Source: Alphaproteobacteria bacterium
GTDB lineage: Bacteria > Pseudomonadota > Alphaproteobacteria > Acetobacterales > Acetobacteraceae
Assembly (NCBI GenBank): GCA_026400815.1
Contig: JAPLOI010000009.1
Location: forward strand, 1-64,000
Reading direction: 5' to 3'
DNA: 64,000 nucleotides
Shown: positions 60,925-64,000 of the stretch, piece by piece
Numbering within the stretch: position 1 is the stretch's first letter
Layout of the letters: each line of letters opens with the position of its first letter
Notes under the pieces: model-generated
Seen by the model: only the letters and a program-made list of their open reading frames with translations
Told to the model about the DNA's origin: nothing
Database searches by the model: none
Made by a program: the position numbers and the translations under genes

Positions 60925-61031
60925 GCCGTCTTGGCCTCCTGCGGCAGGCGGAGCGCGTGGTGCAGCAGGCGTGCTAAGTCCGTGGTTCCCGCCGGGTTGC
61001 GGCATGTGACGGGAAATCGCGCATCCGGCAG

Positions 61032-62012
61032 CTACAGCCAGCCGCGAACCCGGAACCAGACGATCGGCAGCACGGCAGAAAGGACAATCGTCATCAGGGC
61101 CATCGGGTAGCCGAAGGCCCAGTCCAGCTCCGGCATGTTCCGGTAGTTCATGCCCCACATGCTGGCGAAGAAGGTCGGCGGCACGCCCACCACGCTCACC
61201 ACCGTGAGCACGCGGATGATGTTGCTCTGCTCGATGCCGATGAAGCCGATGGTGGCCTCCAGCAGGAACTGCACCTTGTTGGCCAGATGCCCGTCGTAAT
61301 CCGTCAAGGAGGCGATGTCCGCCCGCAGGATCTTGAACCGGGATTTGTGCTCCGGGGCGATCCAGGCGGCATTGGCCAGCACGAACGGGATCATCCGGCC
61401 GAGGCCGAGCAACATGTCCCGCACCTTGGAAACAAGGTCGCCGACCCGGCCGACATTGCGCAGCTGCGCGCGCAGCTCCGTCTCCGCCCGGCGCGGGCGC
61501 ACGCGCCGGGCATCGCTGGGCCGGAACACGCGGCGGGAGACGGCGTCCAGCTCCTCCCCTTCGCGTTCCAGCATGTCCGCGATGCGCTCCACCAGCGCTT
61601 CGCACAGGCCGAGCAGCAGCGACATGCTGTTGCGGTCGCCGTTCTGGCTCAGGCGGCAGCGTGCCGCATAGGTATCGAAGGCCGGCACCGCGGCAAACCG
61701 AACCGTCAGCAGCCGTTCGGGCGAGAGAACAAAGCCGATCGGCGAGGTGCGGGATTCGCCCGCCTCCCCACGCACCAGCCCGGGCAGCGAGAGCGTGAGG
61801 GTCTCGCCCTCGCGCCACAGGCGGCTGGAGGTCTCGATCTCCGACAATTCCTCGCGGGTGGGCACGTGCAGGCCGGTCGTCGCCTCAACCAGCTGGCGGG
61901 TGGGCTCATCGGGGTTGACCATGTCGATCCACAGCGCCGCGTCGTGCAGGGCGCCATGGGGCGCGCCACCTTCGGCATGGGCCTGGGAGGGCGCGGGGAA
62001 GACGCTGAGCAT
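61032..62012 (-). CDS. corA: CorA-family Mg2+/Zn2+ transporter
   Basis: 326 residues. It has a cytoplasmic alpha/beta N-terminal domain, a long helix rich in charged residues, and two C-terminal membrane helices. The GMN filter is at 287-289 (WGMNYRNMPEL). The family assembles as a pentameric divalent cation channel. ZntB-like members carry Zn2+ or H+, and the distinction is not possible here. It lies between the GH1-like gene and rnd, divergent from rnd. Confidence 0.88.
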   Translation of the reverse strand: MLSVFPAPSQAHAEGGAPHGALHDAALWIDMVNPDEPTRQLVEATTGLHVPTREELSEIETSSRLWREGETLTLSLPGLVRGEAGESRTSPIGFVLSPERLLTVRFAAVPAFDTYAARCRLSQNGDRNSMSLLLGLCEALVERIADMLEREGEELDAVSRRVFRPSDARRVRPRRAETELRAQLRNVGRVGDLVSKVRDMLLGLGRMIPFVLANAAWIAPEHKSRFKILRADIASLTDYDGHLANKVQFLLEATIGFIGIEQSNIIRVLTVVSVVGVPPTFFASMWGMNYRNMPELDWAFGYPMALMTIVLSAVLPIVWFRVRGWL

Positions 62013-62098
62013 GGGGGCTCCTCCTCTCGGCAGGCCTGCTGACGGCTGGTTGTGCCCGATGGCTTCCGGGGGCGCCAGCGTGCGTGTATGACGGTGCC

Positions 62099-63280
62099 AT
62101 GCCCCGTACCCCTCGGCCGGAATTCCCGGCGCCTGTACTGATCACCGACACCGCCGCGCTGGAGGCCCTGTGTACGCGATTGCGTGCCGAGGCGATGGTG
62201 ACGGTCGACACCGAGTTCATGCGCGAGCGCACCTACTGGCCAGAGCTGTGCGTGGTGCAGCTGGCCAGCGACACCGATGTGGCGGTGGTGGATACGCTGG
62301 CGCCGGGCATCGATCTCGCACCGCTGGGCGAACTGCTGGCCGACACCAACGTGATGAAGGTGTTCCACGCCGCCCGCCAGGATATCGAGATCTTCGTGCT
62401 CCGCTTCGGCGACGTGCCGCGGCCGATGTTCGACACCCAGGTGGCCGCCATGGTGGCCGGCTTCGGCGACCAGGTCGGCTACGATTCGCTGGTGGCGGCC
62501 ACCACGGGCGGCCATATCGACAAGGCACACCGCTTCAGCGACTGGGCGGCCCGGCCGCTGAGCACCGCGCAGATCAACTACGCCGCCGCCGACGTCACCC
62601 ATCTGCGCCGTGTCTACGAAAAGCTGCAGGCGCGGCTGGAAAAGGAAGGCCGGCTGGACTGGGTGGGCCAGGAGATGGCCGTGCTGGCCGACCCCGCCAC
62701 CTACCGCGCCGACCCGGAGCTGATGTGGGAGCGGCTGCGCCCGCGCACCAGCAACCGCCGCATGCTCGGCGTGCTGCGCGCCATCGCCGCGTGGCGTGAG
62801 CGCGAGGCGCAGCGCTCCAACATCCCGCGCGGCCGCATGCTGAAGGACGAGGCGCTGCTGGAGATCGCGGCCAGTGCCCCCGATTCGATCGACTCGCTCA
62901 GCCGCATGCGCGGCGTCACCCGCGGCTTCGCCGAAGGGCGGATGGGCGAAGGCCTGCTGGCAGCCATCGCCGAGGCCAAGGCGATGCCCGAGGCGGAACT
63001 GCCCGAGGTGCCGAACCACCGCGACGGCCCCAAGCCCTCGCCGGCGCTCGTCTCCCTGCTGAAGGTCCTGCTGGCGGCGAAGTGCGAACAGCACCACGTG
63101 GCACCGAAGCTGGTGGCCAACAGCGAGGACATCGACCGCATCGCGGCGGAGGATGCCCCGGATGTGCAGGCGCTGCAGGGCTGGCGGCACGAGGTGTTCG
63201 GCGCCGATGCGCTGGCGCTGAAAGCCGGCGGCGTGGCGCTGGGCGTGGATGGCAAGCGGATCCGCCTGATCCGAACCTAG
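62099..63280 (+). CDS. rnd: Ribonuclease D
   Basis: 393 residues. The DEDD exonuclease domain begins VTVDTEFMRERTYWPEL (D37, E39), and FHAARQDIEIF and the YAAADVTHLRRVYE segment carry the later metal ligands. HRDC helices follow from about residue 205. It trims 3' ends of tRNA precursors and other stable RNAs. The ATG at 62099 is preceded by GTG 62084, an alternative. It lies near aspS, a frequent arrangement in this class. Confidence 0.9.
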   Translation: MPRTPRPEFPAPVLITDTAALEALCTRLRAEAMVTVDTEFMRERTYWPELCVVQLASDTDVAVVDTLAPGIDLAPLGELLADTNVMKVFHAARQDIEIFVLRFGDVPRPMFDTQVAAMVAGFGDQVGYDSLVAATTGGHIDKAHRFSDWAARPLSTAQINYAAADVTHLRRVYEKLQARLEKEGRLDWVGQEMAVLADPATYRADPELMWERLRPRTSNRRMLGVLRAIAAWREREAQRSNIPRGRMLKDEALLEIAASAPDSIDSLSRMRGVTRGFAEGRMGEGLLAAIAEAKAMPEAELPEVPNHRDGPKPSPALVSLLKVLLAAKCEQHHVAPKLVANSEDIDRIAAEDAPDVQALQGWRHEVFGADALALKAGGVALGVDGKRIRLIRT

Positions 63281-63284
63281 GGCC

Positions 63285-64000
63285 TTACCCGGGCCGCCTT
63301 GTCATCGCCAGCGTGGCCAGCGCGAACACGGCCAGCTGCCCGGCCGCCAGGCCGAAGGCCAGCGTGTAGCTGCCGGTCCATCGCACCACCACGGTGAAGG
63401 CAATCGGGCCGCAGACCGAGCCGAGGAAGCCGAACAAATTGGCCGCCGAGGTTACCTCCCCCACCATGCGCGGCGGGGCAACACGCGCCAGCTCCGCCAT
63501 GTGCACCCCCACCCAGCCGAAACCGCACAGCCCGGCGGCGGCAACGCAGACCGGCAGCGTCCAGTTGCCATGGTCCGCCACGGTCACCAGCGCCAGCACC
63601 GCCAGCGCCGCCGCCAGCGCCTGGGCGGTGAGCAGCTGAAGCGCGCCGCCGGCCATCCGGTCCGACAGCCAGCCGAGGCCGATGCGCCCGGCAAGGCTCG
63701 CCGCCTGCATCAGGGCCACAAGCCGGCCGGCCTCGGCCAGCGTGGCGGCATGCTGGGTCACGACATAGGTGGCCATGAAGCTGCCAAGGCAGGCCTGGAC
63801 AATGGAGAACGAGGCCCCCAGCGCCGTGAGCAGCGGCAACGAGGGATGGGCCCGCAGGCTGCCCAGCGAGCGCACCAGCACCCTGGGCGAAAGCAGCGCA
63901 CGGCCCCAGGCGGCGTTGGCCCCAGGCGCCGGGCCCGGTCCGTCCAGCCGGCGGCGGAAGGGCTGGATCGCCAGCATCGCCGCCAGCGCCAGGGCGATGA
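63285..64000 (-). CDS. MFS transporter, cut by the window end
   Basis: The reading frame is open through the right edge and continues upstream as IALALAAML, so the first visible Met at 63977 is internal. Visible residues form about six hydrophobic segments (SFSIVQACLGSFMATYVV; LVALMQAASLAGRIGLGWLS with the MFS loop signature as GWLSDRMAGG; FGWVGVHMAELAR). It is an MFS protein of the YbfB/CynX-like or monocarboxylate type. The substrate is unknown. It ends 4 nt from the convergent rnd stop. Confidence 0.8.
   Translation of the reverse strand, partial: IALALAAMLAIQPFRRRLDGPGPAPGANAAWGRALLSPRVLVRSLGSLRAHPSLPLLTALGASFSIVQACLGSFMATYVVTQHAATLAEAGRLVALMQAASLAGRIGLGWLSDRMAGGALQLLTAQALAAALAVLALVTVADHGNWTLPVCVAAAGLCGFGWVGVHMAELARVAPPRMVGEVTSAANLFGFLGSVCGPIAFTVVVRWTGSYTLAFGLAAGQLAVFALATLAMTRRPG

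Overview
The window is high-GC, densely coded chromosomal DNA from an alphaproteobacterium, most likely Acetobacteraceae (Rhodospirillales). Evidence for this: an atpI-B-E-F'-F cluster with separate b and b' subunits and no F1 genes; RNase E with a long insert in its S1 domain, divergent from amiC-mrcA-prfB; aspS near rnd; and heterotetrameric sarcosine oxidase in the order beta-delta-alpha-gamma. The species assignment is inference. No rRNA, tRNA or CRISPR array was seen.

Layout. 1-1,665 is a scarred accessory edge: the 3' fragment of an IS3-type transposase runs into a RecD-like helicase gene with a truncated C-terminus, followed by repeat debris. 1,666-3,850 holds a secreted TPR protein and a BrnT/BrnA toxin-antitoxin pair with a visible promoter and palindromic operator. 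3,851-18,613 carries a Pro-rich orphan, a PanE-like reductase, an MFS transporter, a radical SAM protein, two overlapping glycosyltransferase-like genes, moaB, a lytic transglycosylase, uracil-DNA glycosylase, ETF-ubiquinone oxidoreductase, a flavin monooxygenase and a DUF4139 secreted protein. 18,730-30,033 is soxBDAG followed by gltB-gltD. gltB carries what looks like a ~59-nt internal deletion that breaks its frame.

30,205-41,505 contains a small orphan, a LigB-type dioxygenase, DoxX, LysR overlapping an enolase-superfamily gene, an ABC exporter, gamma-glutamyltransferase, and a three-gene Fbp-type ABC importer. 41,639-46,468 is amiC-mrcA-prfB, with prfB carrying the classical +1 frameshift site. 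46,469-50,412 is rne with a leader of about 650 nt. 50,446-50,697 holds a short candidate transcription unit between two terminators. It encodes a 23-residue peptide behind a ribosome-binding site that matches the complement of the 16S 3' end over 16 nt. 50,888-53,576 is the F0 ATP synthase operon, divergent from an aminotransferase gene; the two share a symmetric promoter dyad. 55,157-64,000 holds an orphan peptide-binding protein, aspS, an aldo/keto reductase, a GH1-like protein, CorA, rnd and an MFS gene cut by the window end.

Running through the window is a dispersed repeat of about 100-130 nt at gene 3' ends. Its outer A and B modules are AT-rich and related to each other in inverted orientation, and in the best copies they flank GC-rich arms that differ between copies yet remain self-complementary. 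Five composite copies and two solo modules were found. They look like bidirectional terminators; one supplies the C-terminus of a protein and another supplies the start codon of soxB. The strongest candidates for undescribed biology are the small gene at 50,556, this repeat family, and the symmetric atpI/aminotransferase promoter.
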